DNA from: CAG-964 sp902789345
Lineage (GTDB): Bacteria; Bacillota; Clostridia; Oscillospirales; Acutalibacteraceae
Reading direction: 5' to 3' (one strand)
Length of the DNA stretch: 64,000 bases
NCBI GenBank assembly: GCA_052117325.1
Contig: JBQKJJ010000013.1
The notes beneath the pieces are model-generated. The model did no database searches. It had not been told where the DNA came from and saw only the letters and a program-made list of their open reading frames with translations. The translations under genes and the position numbers were made by a program. Of the stretch, positions 34,149 through 42,078 are shown one piece after another; position 1 is the first letter of the stretch; every line of letters begins with the position of its first letter.

Positions 34149-35414
34149 ATGTTTATTACCGCTATAGGCAGCGAGAGTAAGTCTAAATCGGTTTTTAGAA
34201 GAGGCGTACTGCTTATTCTTATGAGCGTGATTTTCCTTACATCGGCATTTTCAGTAGCAGCGTTAAACAGAACAGCAGTCATTAATGTTGACGGAAAGAC
34301 AGTTCGTGTAAGCGTTACAGGAACTGATAAATATGATATTTTGGCTGACGCCGGCGTAGAGCTTGGTCAGTACGATGTTGCAGAGGCTAACAACGAAAAC
34401 GGTGTTATTACTATTGATGTTACCAGATACTTCCCGGTATATGTTAAAACAGACAACAAGTCTAAAGACAGATACATGGTAAGCGGCGGTACAGTTTCCG
34501 ATTTGCTTAAGCAGGCAAATGTAAAGGTAACTGCCAACCACATTGTTACACCTCAGAAAGACACAAAGCTGACAGAGGGCTTAACTGTAGAGGTTAAAGA
34601 GTACAAAACAGTTAAGGTTAGTGTTGACGGCAAGGACAAAACAGTTAAGGTACCTGTGGGTACAGTAAAGGACGCACTTGCTTACCTTAATATTAAGCTG
34701 GGCAAGTACGACACAGTCAGCTGTGAGCTAACTGATGATGTTACTGAAAATATGGAAATTTCAATAACAAGAATTGAATACAAAAATGTGAAAACAGTTG
34801 AAAAAGTTCCTTATGAAACGGTTGAAACCTATTCTGACAAATTGGCAGAGGGCAAAACTAAGGTAACGAAAAAGGGTGTTGACGGTGAATATACCGTAGT
34901 AACAAAGCAAACCCTTGTAAACGGTGAGGTTACAGACGAAGAGATAGTAAGCAGTGAGCTTACTAAGGAGCCTGTAAATAAAGAAGTTACAGTCGGTACA
35001 AAGAAGTCAGTTGCTAAAAAGGCGGCCGCAGACAGTACCACAGCTTCAGCTTCTGAGTCCGGTGTACCTGTAAGCGAGGAAGACGGAGTTTTGTATGATT
35101 CAGAGGGCAACCAGGTTTCATATTCAAATGTTTTACACGGCTCAGGCACTGCATACTATGCCCCGGCAGGCTCACTTACAGCCTCAGGTCAAGAAGTTTA
35201 TGTAGGCGGTGTTGCTGTAAACCCTGACATTATACCTTTGGGAACAAAGCTGTATATTGTAGCAGACGACGGTTTCGTTTACGGATATGCAACAGCTATA
35301 GACACAGGCGGAGCATTGTATGACGGCTCGGCTATAGTAGATGTGTTTTACTACACATATGAAGAATGTGCCCAGTTTGGCAGAAGAGATGTAAGCGTGT
35401 ATGTTCTTGACTAA
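34149..35414 (+). CDS. Secreted G5 and 3D-domain cell-wall protein (YabE/Rpf-like)
   Basis: The 421-residue protein starts with a signal or membrane segment (about residues 20-38). Ubiquitin-like DUF348 repeats follow (AVINVDGKTVRVSVTGTDKY; a second at KTVKVSVDGKDKTV). Then comes a G5-type domain (KTVEKVPYETVETYSDKLAEG), a Ser/Ala linker, and a C-terminal 3D domain with its conserved Asp residues (AIDTGGALYDGSAIVDVFY). This is the layout of YabE-type proteins, thought to be lytic transglycosylases remodelling peptidoglycan. It stands alone with its own promoter and terminator. Confidence 0.88.
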   Translation: MFITAIGSESKSKSVFRRGVLLILMSVIFLTSAFSVAALNRTAVINVDGKTVRVSVTGTDKYDILADAGVELGQYDVAEANNENGVITIDVTRYFPVYVKTDNKSKDRYMVSGGTVSDLLKQANVKVTANHIVTPQKDTKLTEGLTVEVKEYKTVKVSVDGKDKTVKVPVGTVKDALAYLNIKLGKYDTVSCELTDDVTENMEISITRIEYKNVKTVEKVPYETVETYSDKLAEGKTKVTKKGVDGEYTVVTKQTLVNGEVTDEEIVSSELTKEPVNKEVTVGTKKSVAKKAAADSTTASASESGVPVSEEDGVLYDSEGNQVSYSNVLHGSGTAYYAPAGSLTASGQEVYVGGVAVNPDIIPLGTKLYIVADDGFVYGYATAIDTGGALYDGSAIVDVFYYTYEECAQFGRRDVSVYVLD

Positions 35415-35429
35415 ATAATAAAGATTAAA

Positions 35430-35473
35430 AATCTCCTGTACATCATAAGTAAATGTACAGGAGATTTATTTTT
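35430..35473 (+). terminator. Terminator of the G5/3D-domain gene
   Basis: AATCTCCTGTACAT pairs perfectly with ATGTACAGGAGATT and a T-rich tail follows. Confidence 0.88.
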
Positions 35474-35489
35474 GCAAAATATAAAAAAT

Positions 35490-35536
35490 ACAGCAGACAG
35501 GCAGTAGCTATGCGGATTTACTTGCTTGTCTGCTGT
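35490..35536 (-). terminator. Terminator after nadE
   Basis: ACAGCAGAC pairs with GTCTGCTGT, extended by neighbouring partial pairing. A T-rich tract follows on the minus strand. Confidence 0.65.
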
Positions 35537-35553
35537 TTTATATGGTTGTTTAT

Positions 35554-37467
35554 TTATAGCTCTATACTGTCCAGCTGTTGCTGCCACAGTGCCGCCGAAG
35601 CGTCACTAGGCATACGGAAGTCACCCCTTGGTGAAAGTGTAACAGAGCCTACCTTAGGGCCGTCAGGCAGACAGGAGCGTTTAAATTGCTGCATAAAGAA
35701 ACGCCTAACAAATACCTTTAACCACTTTAATATAGTTTGCGGTGTATATGCACCCTCAAATGTTTGCTGTGCCATATAAAATATTTTTACCGGTGTAAAA
35801 CCAAAACGAACAAAATAATAAAGGAAAAAGTCGTGCAGTTCATACGGGCCTACAAGGTCCTCGGTTTTCTGTGATATTTCACCGTTAGTTGGTGGAAGCA
35901 ATTCAGGGCTTACCGGTGTGTCTAAAACATCCTGCAAAACTGTTTTCAGCTCTCCGTCAGAGTTTTCTGCCTCATATGCAGTTAAATACCTTACCAATGT
36001 TTTTGGAACAGAGGCGTTTACAGCATACATACTCATATGGTCACCGTTATATGTTGCCCAACCTAGGGCAAGCTCGCTTAGGTCGCCTGTACCTATTACA
36101 AGACCGCCCTTTTGGTTTGCTATATCCATAAGCACCTGTGTGCGCTCACGAGCCTGAGAATTTTCGTAGGTTACATCAGTTACACTGCTGTTATGGTCAA
36201 TGTCAGCAAAATGCTGATTTACCGCCTTGGTTATATTAACCTCTTTAAAGCCTACACCATATGCTTCGGCAAGCTTTTCGGCATTTGACTTTGTTCTTTT
36301 TGTAGTACCAAAGCAAGGCATAGTTACAGCTGTAATGCCCTTGCGGTCCAGTTTAAGACGGTCAAAAGCGTGTACCGTAACAATTAAGGCAAGTGTAGAA
36401 TCAAGCCCGCCCGACAAGCCAATTACTGCGCTTTTAATGCCTGTATGCTTTAGTCTGGTAGCTAAGCCTACAGACTGTATTGCAAGTATATCTTGGCAAC
36501 GCTGTGAAATGTCGGTTTTACTGCTTGGAACAAAAGGTGTTTTTGGAAAGCTTCTGTTTAGCTTAAATTCCTTTGCTCCTACGGAAAAGCTGTATTTTTT
36601 GCAGTTTGTGTGCGGCATATAGGTGGTCATTCTTCTGCGCTCACCTGCAAGCTTTTCAACATCTATGTCACCGTAAATAACGCCTGTAGTGTAGCGTTGT
36701 GCCTGCTGTAGCGTTACGCCGTTTTCTGCTATTAGGTTATTTCCGGAGAAAACCATATCTGTAGTTGATTCTCCCAAGCCTGCGTCAGCAAAAACATAGC
36801 CGCAAATTAATGAGGCAGAGGTTATTTCTATAAGAGATTTACGGTATGCCGGCTTGCCTATTACTTCGTCGCTTGCCGACAAATTAGCTATAATGTTAGC
36901 GCCACCGGTTGCCAAATTAGCCGACGGTGAGCTGCTTACCCACAAATCCTCGCAAATCTCCACACCAAATGTAAAGTCAGAAAATTCTGTACTTTGGAAA
37001 ACAACATCAGTAGCCAGGTCAACCTCGCCCAGCTCGCCAAAGCTTACCTTTTGGCACATATTGTTTTCTGCCGGTGTAAAATGGCGCATTTCGTAAAATT
37101 CGGAATAGTTCGGTATATTAATTTTCGGTACCAGGCATATAATTTTGCCCTTGCATATAACAGCGCCGCAGTTGTACAAGCTGCCTCCGGCTGCTACAGG
37201 CAGACCTACTACAGACACTATGTCTAAATCAGCGGTTGCTTTTACAATGTCTGTTACAGCCTGCTTTGCGCCCTCTACAAGTGTTCTTTGTAAAAACAAA
37301 TCTCCGCAGGTGTAGCCGGTTATGCACAGCTCCGGAAATACAACCAGTGATGCACCGTTTCCGTTTGCTTCTTTTATTAGCTTTATAATTTCGTTTTTAT
37401 TATGTTGACAGTCTGCTACACATATTTCTGGTGTAGCGGCGGCAACTCTTACAAAACCTAGATTCAT
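35554..37467 (-). CDS. nadE: Glutamine-dependent NAD+ synthetase
   Basis: The 637-residue enzyme makes NAD from nicotinate adenine dinucleotide. The N-terminal nitrilase-like glutaminase shows its Glu-Lys-Cys triad regions (VFPELCITGY, VPKINIPNY, GVEICEDLW). The C-terminal synthetase has the PP-loop IGLSGGLDSTLALI and ATP-site segments (GTGDLSELALGWATYNGDHMS in two parts). Size and order match the fused type that uses glutamine rather than ammonia. It is monocistronic. Confidence 0.96.
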   Translation of the reverse strand: MNLGFVRVAAATPEICVADCQHNKNEIIKLIKEANGNGASLVVFPELCITGYTCGDLFLQRTLVEGAKQAVTDIVKATADLDIVSVVGLPVAAGGSLYNCGAVICKGKIICLVPKINIPNYSEFYEMRHFTPAENNMCQKVSFGELGEVDLATDVVFQSTEFSDFTFGVEICEDLWVSSSPSANLATGGANIIANLSASDEVIGKPAYRKSLIEITSASLICGYVFADAGLGESTTDMVFSGNNLIAENGVTLQQAQRYTTGVIYGDIDVEKLAGERRRMTTYMPHTNCKKYSFSVGAKEFKLNRSFPKTPFVPSSKTDISQRCQDILAIQSVGLATRLKHTGIKSAVIGLSGGLDSTLALIVTVHAFDRLKLDRKGITAVTMPCFGTTKRTKSNAEKLAEAYGVGFKEVNITKAVNQHFADIDHNSSVTDVTYENSQARERTQVLMDIANQKGGLVIGTGDLSELALGWATYNGDHMSMYAVNASVPKTLVRYLTAYEAENSDGELKTVLQDVLDTPVSPELLPPTNGEISQKTEDLVGPYELHDFFLYYFVRFGFTPVKIFYMAQQTFEGAYTPQTILKWLKVFVRRFFMQQFKRSCLPDGPKVGSVTLSPRGDFRMPSDASAALWQQQLDSIEL

Positions 37468-37584
37468 TTCAACCTCTCCATAAATAATATGCTGTTATTA
37501 TACCCTATACAGGTAATTTTTACAACTTTGTCAATTAACAAAAAGAAAGAATATTAACTTTTCGTTAAGAATAGAATCTTAAAG

Positions 37585-37621
37585 TGTTTTCAATATTTTT
37601 TCAAGGTTGGCGGAATATTAT
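37585..37621 (+). promoter_or_regulatory. htrA promoter unit 1
   Basis: TTCAA (37589-37593), 6 bases, TTCAA (37600-37604), 11 bases, TATTAT (37616-37621). There is no -35 box, but an 11-bp direct repeat stands in its place, as expected for an activator of the OmpR family. Confidence 0.6.
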
Positions 37622-37680
37622 ATAGCCATTCCAAAGGAACAACGAAAAAACCTAAAAGAAAAATTTGAAAAGATTTAAAA

Positions 37681-37715
37681 ACTTCAATAAAACTTCAAGG
37701 AACATTAGTTATTAT
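37681..37715 (+). promoter_or_regulatory. htrA promoter unit 2
   Basis: TTCAA (37683-37687), 6 bases, TTCAA (37694-37698), 11 bases, TATTAT (37710-37715). The layout is the same as in unit 1. Confidence 0.6.
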
Positions 37716-37781
37716 GTAACTATCCTAAAGAAAAAGAAAAATAACGGTTTTTAATATAATAAAATATATTAAAAATTAAAA

Positions 37782-37818
37782 TGTTTTCAATGTTTCTTCA
37801 AGGAATATACAGTATTAT
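37782..37818 (+). promoter_or_regulatory. htrA promoter unit 3
   Basis: TTCAA (37786-37790), 6 bases, TTCAA (37797-37801), 11 bases, TATTAT (37813-37818). It is closest to htrA, about 40 bases before the start codon. Confidence 0.65.
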
Positions 37819-37860
37819 GAAACCATAGAAACTAACAATAGCTTTGAAAGGATGAATGTT

Positions 37861-39486
37861 ATGAACAACAATTTCAATGACAAGTATGGCAATCCATATG
37901 GCACAAACAACGGAAATAATAACTTTGAAAATAACAATACAAACTATAATACACAAAACCAGGCTGCATACGGTTCTCAGCAGTACACCAACCCATACAC
38001 TGCCGGAGCTAACCAGGAAAATACAACTGCACAGCCTCCAGAGGAATATAACAACAATGTTTATTCCCAAAGCACACCTGAGCAGAATATGAACAGCAGT
38101 TTTAACGACGGCTACAACACAAACACTTCTAAAAAGCCAAAGGAAAAGAAAAAAGGCGGCAAGTGGCTGGCAAAGGTTATTGCAGCTGCACTGTGTTTCG
38201 GAATTATTGCAGGCGGCACAATGTTTGGTGTAAACTACGCAGGCACACAGCTGCTTGGCGATTCATCAAACACATCAAGCCAAACCTCAAACAACAAGAC
38301 AGCATCTACTGTTAAAAGTTCCGGCAATACAGTTAGTACTACCTACGATGTTTCTTCTGTAGTGTCAAATGTAATGCCGTCAATGGTGTCAATTAACACT
38401 ATCAGCACACAGTCTGTTCAAAACCCATACAGCCAGTATTTTGGTTACGGCTATGGCTACGGCGACGAAACACAGCAGCAGGTACAGGGTAGCGGTTCAG
38501 GTATAATTATTTCTGAAACAAGCTCAGAGCTTATGATGGTTACTAACTATCATGTTATAGAAGATTCGGACAAAATCAGCGTAACATTCTCTGACGGTTC
38601 TTCCTGCGAGGCTACCATAAAGGGAACAGACTCCGACCACGACTTGGCTGTTATTACAGTTAAAAAGTCAGATGTTTCGGCTGACACCCTAAAGGCTATT
38701 AAGGTAGCTACACTTGGAGATTCTACAGACCTACAGCTTGGTCAGCCTGTAGTTGCTATAGGTAACGCACTTGGCTATGGTCAGTCAGTAACAGCAGGCT
38801 ACATCAGCGCACTTGAGCGTGAGGTTCAGATGACAGACAAAACTATGACCCTTATTCAAACAGATGCAGCTATTAACCCTGGCAACAGCGGCGGCGCTTT
38901 GTTGGATATGAACGGCAATGTTATAGGTATTAACTCTGCTAAGTACAGCGACACCGATGTTGAGGGTATGGGCTACGCTATTCCAATATCTACCGCAAGC
39001 CCTATTATAGACAGCCTAATAAACAACACAACTGTATCAGAAGACCAGCAGGCTTACTTGGGTATTTCAGGTAAAAATATTACCGCAAGCTACTCACAGT
39101 CACTTGGTTTACCTACAGGCGTATATGTTGCTCAGGTAAATACAAGCTCACCGGCTGCTAAGGCAGGCATACAGGCAGGCGATATTATTACAGGCTTTGA
39201 CGGTATAGATGTAAGCACTATGGAGGGCTTGCAGTCAAGAATTGAGAGCAAGAAGGCCGGCGACAAGGTAAAAATTACCCTAAAGCGTCAGCAGGCAGAT
39301 GGCGACTTTAAAGAAGAGTCTGTTACTGTAACCCTTGGCGCAAGGTCAGACTACCAAACCTCTGATTCTTCAAGTAAGTCAGACAGCCAGAACAACTCAA
39401 GCCAAAACCAGCAGAACAAAACCTATGACAACGGCAACAATTCCGGCTCAGGCAGCGGCTCTATATACGACCAAATATTTGGCTGA
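37861..39486 (+). CDS. htrA: Membrane-anchored serine protease HtrA/DegP
   Basis: The 541-residue protein has an Asn/Gln/Tyr-rich cytoplasmic region of about 95 residues, a basic stretch and one membrane segment (about 105-125). A trypsin-like domain follows with the triad His in TNYHVIED, Asp in DSDHDLAVI and Ser in NPGNSGGAL. Then come a single PDZ domain (YLGISGKNITASYSQSLGLP onward) and a Ser/Asn-rich tail. HtrA degrades misfolded exported proteins. I use the ATG at 37861, eight bases after GAAAGGA; the ATG at 37852 overlaps that site. Confidence 0.94.
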   Translation: MNNNFNDKYGNPYGTNNGNNNFENNNTNYNTQNQAAYGSQQYTNPYTAGANQENTTAQPPEEYNNNVYSQSTPEQNMNSSFNDGYNTNTSKKPKEKKKGGKWLAKVIAAALCFGIIAGGTMFGVNYAGTQLLGDSSNTSSQTSNNKTASTVKSSGNTVSTTYDVSSVVSNVMPSMVSINTISTQSVQNPYSQYFGYGYGYGDETQQQVQGSGSGIIISETSSELMMVTNYHVIEDSDKISVTFSDGSSCEATIKGTDSDHDLAVITVKKSDVSADTLKAIKVATLGDSTDLQLGQPVVAIGNALGYGQSVTAGYISALEREVQMTDKTMTLIQTDAAINPGNSGGALLDMNGNVIGINSAKYSDTDVEGMGYAIPISTASPIIDSLINNTTVSEDQQAYLGISGKNITASYSQSLGLPTGVYVAQVNTSSPAAKAGIQAGDIITGFDGIDVSTMEGLQSRIESKKAGDKVKITLKRQQADGDFKEESVTVTLGARSDYQTSDSSSKSDSQNNSSQNQQNKTYDNGNNSGSGSGSIYDQIFG

Positions 39487-39510
39487 TAATTATATTTGGC
39501 TGATAATTAT
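39477..39510 (+). repeat. Perfect 17-bp tandem duplication at the htrA stop codon
   Basis: ATTTGGCTGATAATTAT occurs twice in direct succession (39477-39493 and 39494-39510). The first copy includes the htrA stop codon. Confidence 0.9.
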
Positions 39511-39553
39511 TAATTTAATCAATTGCTAATAACTTATTTAAATATACCTTCTG

Positions 39554-39945
39554 TTATCCGTATGGATAATAATATGTGGCTGCGGCGTATCTCTCTCCTT
39601 TTTGTTACAACCCAAGCTGCAGCCACATCTCCCAATTTTTTGTTAACAACTCTTTCATCATAATTTACCCAATTATACGGCTGTAGATTTCCCCCCTCTT
39701 TAGTCTGCAGCCAAACGAAAATAACTTTTTTACATATACTTCTAATTTATTTATATCTTAAAGATATAATTCCCCCTTCTTTACTGCGGTGGTCTTCTCT
39801 TTTTATTACCTCTCCTTTTATATATCAAGCCACCGCAGCCCCAATCACGAAAACAACTAATCTTAACATAAATTTTTTTCTCTTCTCTCTTTTAAACCAA
39901 AAGGCAAGTACACTGAAACGGCGTATTTGCCTTTTGGAGTTTTAT
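39554..39945 (+). ncRNA. Candidate non-coding RNA: row of hairpins with pyrimidine-rich loops
   Basis: No gene is present between htrA and tRNA-Thr, but four hairpins follow one another. They are 39575-39627 (TGTGGCTGC/GCAGCCACA), 39679-39712 (GGCTGTAGA/TCTGCAGCC), 39784-39838 (CTGCGGTGG/CCACCGCAG) and 39897-39937 (CCAAAAGGCAA/TTGCCTTTTGG). The loops of the first three and the joints between them are runs of C and T, such as TCTCTCTCCTTTTT and TTTCCCCCCTCTTT, complementary to ribosome binding sites. The last hairpin could end the RNA. I see no clear promoter, so it may be the 3' end of the htrA message. Confidence 0.4.
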
Positions 39946-40063
39946 CACGCCGGTGCTACATCAGGTATTGCACCTAAGGTTTATAAAATATTTTTTATAT
40001 TTTTTGCAAAAACATTTGAAATTGTATTTATTATATGATATTATATACAAGGCTTGTAAATAA

Positions 40064-40139
40064 GCTGATATAGCTCAGTAGGCAGAGCGCAGTCTTGGTA
40101 AGGCTGAGGTCACGGGTTCGACTCCCGTTATCAGCTCCA
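40064..40139 (+). tRNA. tRNA-Thr (anticodon GGT)
   Basis: The 76-base cloverleaf is complete. The acceptor stem GCTGATA pairs with TATCAGC, the D arm is GCTCAGTAGGCAGAGC, and the anticodon loop is TTGGTAA with anticodon GGT. The T arm ACGGGTTCGACTCCCGT and an encoded CCA end follow. A strong terminator comes right after it. Confidence 0.96.
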
Positions 40140-40140
40140 T

Positions 40141-40188
40141 AAAACCCGCATTGGAAAACTGTTTTTCCAATGCGGGTTTTATTTTTTG
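40141..40188 (+). terminator. Terminator after tRNA-Thr
   Basis: AAAACCCGCATTGGAAAA pairs perfectly with TTTTCCAATGCGGGTTTT, followed by ATTTTTT. Confidence 0.93.
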
Positions 40189-40365
40189 CCATTTTTGTTA
40201 AATATGTTTAGCATTAATTATAGCTGGTGAGAAAATATTTTATTGTTTAGTTAAGCCTTAACCTTTTAACACTGTTTTAGTAAAGCAGTGTTAAGCACAC
40301 ATTGCTAACTGTTTATAGATGTGAGTTTAAAGTATATAGTATTTAATGTTATTAAAGTTATTAAA

Positions 40366-40390
40366 TATAATATAATATAATATAATATAA
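40366..40390 (+). repeat. (TATAA)5 microsatellite
   Basis: Five TATAA units lie just upstream of the MATE-gene promoter. It may act as an AT-rich upstream element, and it is prone to length change. Confidence 0.8.
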
Positions 40391-40396
40391 TCCCTG

Positions 40397-40425
40397 TTGA
40401 CATATAGGTTAAATTGTGATAACAT
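40397..40425 (+). promoter_or_regulatory. Promoter of the MATE gene leader
   Basis: TTGACA (40397-40402), 17 bases, TAACAT (40420-40425). Confidence 0.65.
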
Positions 40426-40430
40426 ACTGT

Positions 40431-40511
40431 TGCTCATCGGAGGGCAGATGGTCATAACTATCATTGCCGGATAAGATGCCAAGTGTGCTTGGTTTTCTTG
40501 TCCGGTTTTTT
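40431..40511 (+). promoter_or_regulatory. Probable guanidine-IV (mepA-type) riboswitch with terminator
   Basis: The leader holds a short conserved-looking stretch TCATCGGAGGGCAG. A hairpin follows (GGCA and GATGGT at 40443-40452 with ACTATC and TGCC at 40457-40468). Then comes an intrinsic terminator (CCGGATAAG/CTTGTCCGG with inner CCAAG/CTTGG, ending in six T). The 3' side of the hairpin shares CC with the terminator stem, so the folds compete. Its place before a MATE exporter and its small size match the guanidine-IV riboswitch. The class is assigned from memory of that motif. Confidence 0.55.
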
Positions 40512-40555
40512 GTTGTAAAAATAAATATTTAACATTGTTGGAATAAGGAGGACTT

Positions 40556-41917
40556 ATGGAAAAAATTCATAATTTTACAGAGGGTAAAATACTTGGGCCT
40601 TTGCTAAAATTTGCCTCGCCTATTTTTCTTGCTTTGTTTTTGCAGGCTATGTACGGTGCGGCGGATTTGCTTATTGTAGGCCAGTTTGCACAAACGGCAG
40701 ATGTGTCTGCCGTATCAACAGGCAGTCTTATTATGCAGAGCCTTACTGTCACCTTTGCAAGCCTGTCTATGGGTGTAACTATACTGTTGGGGCAGAAAAT
40801 AGGAGAGAAAAAGGTAGAAGAGGCAGGCAAGGCCATAGGCAGTGCCATTGTGTTGTTCTCAATAATTGCTGTGGTGTTTACAGCTGTATTTGTAGCCGGA
40901 GCAAGGCCTATTTCGCAAATTATGAAAGCCCCGGCGGACGCAATGGAGCAAACAGTGTCTTATTTGGCTATTTGCTCCGGCGGTATTATATTTATAGTAG
41001 CCTTTAACACCCTTAGCGCCGTGTTTAAGGGGCTGGGCGACTCAAAGGTTCCCCTTATTACCGTGGCTATAGCCTGTGTTGTAAACATATTTCTAGACCT
41101 GCTGTTGGTTGCAAAGCTGGGTATGGGCGCCGCAGGTGCGGCATATGCTACCGTTACGGCCCAGGCGGTAAGCGTTATAGTTTCACTTGTAATCATTATA
41201 GTGCGAAAGGTGGACATTCCCTTTACCGTTAAGAACATACGGTGGAACAAGCTTTATATTTCAAGAATATTAAAATTCGGCGTGCCTGTGGCACTGCAGG
41301 ACCTGCTTGTAAGTATTTCGTTTTTGGTTATTACCGCTATTATAAACAGTATAGGCCTTGAGCAATCGGCAGGCGTAGGCGTAGCAGAAAAGGTCTGTGT
41401 ATTTTTAATGCTTATTCCGTCGGCTTATATGCAGTCGTTGTCAGCTTTTGTAGCGCAAAATATAGGTGCAAATAAAATAAAAAGAGCCAGAAAAGCTCTG
41501 CTTTATGCAGTATGCACCTCGTTGCCGGTGGTTATAATTATGGCCTATCTTGCTATTTTTCACGGCTCACTTCTTGCAAGTGTGTTTGACAACGACGCAA
41601 CTGTTGTGCAAATGGCGGCGGATTACCTAAAGGCATACGGTATAGACTGTCTGCTTACAGCGGAGCTGTTCTGCCTAAACGGCTACTACAGCGGTATGGG
41701 CAAAACAAAATTTGTTATGATACAGGGTATTATAGGTGCTTTCTGCGTAAGAATACCTGTGTCGTACTTTGTAAGCAAAATACCGGGTGCAACGCTTTTC
41801 CACATTGGTTTGGCTACGCCGGCGTCTACGGTTTTGCAGCTAATAATATGCGGAGTTTTCTTTGTGTATCTGCTGAAAAAGGAAAAGAAAAACAGTATGC
41901 TGCCGGCTTCGCTTTAA
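40556..41917 (+). CDS. MATE-family multidrug/toxic compound exporter (MepA type)
   Basis: The 453-residue protein has twelve hydrophobic segments and the two homologous halves of MATE transporters. The N-terminal run LLKFASPIFLALFLQAMYGAAD is typical of the MepA/DinF-NorM branch. MATE proteins export cationic compounds using Na+ or H+ gradients. The riboswitch-like leader suggests guanidine or a related cation as a physiological substrate. The ATG follows AATAAGGAGG. Confidence 0.9.
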   Translation: MEKIHNFTEGKILGPLLKFASPIFLALFLQAMYGAADLLIVGQFAQTADVSAVSTGSLIMQSLTVTFASLSMGVTILLGQKIGEKKVEEAGKAIGSAIVLFSIIAVVFTAVFVAGARPISQIMKAPADAMEQTVSYLAICSGGIIFIVAFNTLSAVFKGLGDSKVPLITVAIACVVNIFLDLLLVAKLGMGAAGAAYATVTAQAVSVIVSLVIIIVRKVDIPFTVKNIRWNKLYISRILKFGVPVALQDLLVSISFLVITAIINSIGLEQSAGVGVAEKVCVFLMLIPSAYMQSLSAFVAQNIGANKIKRARKALLYAVCTSLPVVIIMAYLAIFHGSLLASVFDNDATVVQMAADYLKAYGIDCLLTAELFCLNGYYSGMGKTKFVMIQGIIGAFCVRIPVSYFVSKIPGATLFHIGLATPASTVLQLIICGVFFVYLLKKEKKNSMLPASL

Positions 41918-41974
41918 ACTTATAGGCAACAGCATAAAATTAAACGGGCATATTGCAATAACAGTTAAACAACA

Positions 41975-42017
41975 CCGCCCCGGCTTTATTTTAAAAACAA
42001 AGCTGGGGTGGCTTTTA
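41975..42017 (+). terminator. Terminator after the MATE gene
   Basis: CCGCCCCGGCTT pairs with AAGCTGGGGTGG (two G-T pairs), followed by CTTTTAT. Confidence 0.75.
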
Positions 42018-42025
42018 TATACAGC

Positions 42026-42070
42026 AAAGGCTTTGCAAGTATTTAGTTCTGCAAAGCCTTGTTATTTTTA
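42026..42070. terminator. Hairpin between the MATE gene and asnB
   Basis: AAGGCTTTGCA pairs perfectly with TGCAAAGCCTT. The T-rich side faces the plus strand, but it lies just beyond asnB and may stop both messages. Confidence 0.55.
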
Positions 42071-42078
42071 ATATTTAA

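Noticed and set aside
39487..40063. A known structural RNA (RNase P RNA, tmRNA, 6S RNA or SRP RNA) between htrA and tRNA-Thr
   Set aside because: None of the conserved core sequences of these RNAs is present on either strand. The hairpin row is reported as a separate candidate instead.
40431..40511. A fluoride riboswitch in the MATE leader
   Set aside because: The pseudoknotted core and the conserved CTCCTAC-like 3' part are absent, and the downstream gene is a MATE exporter, not a fluoride channel.
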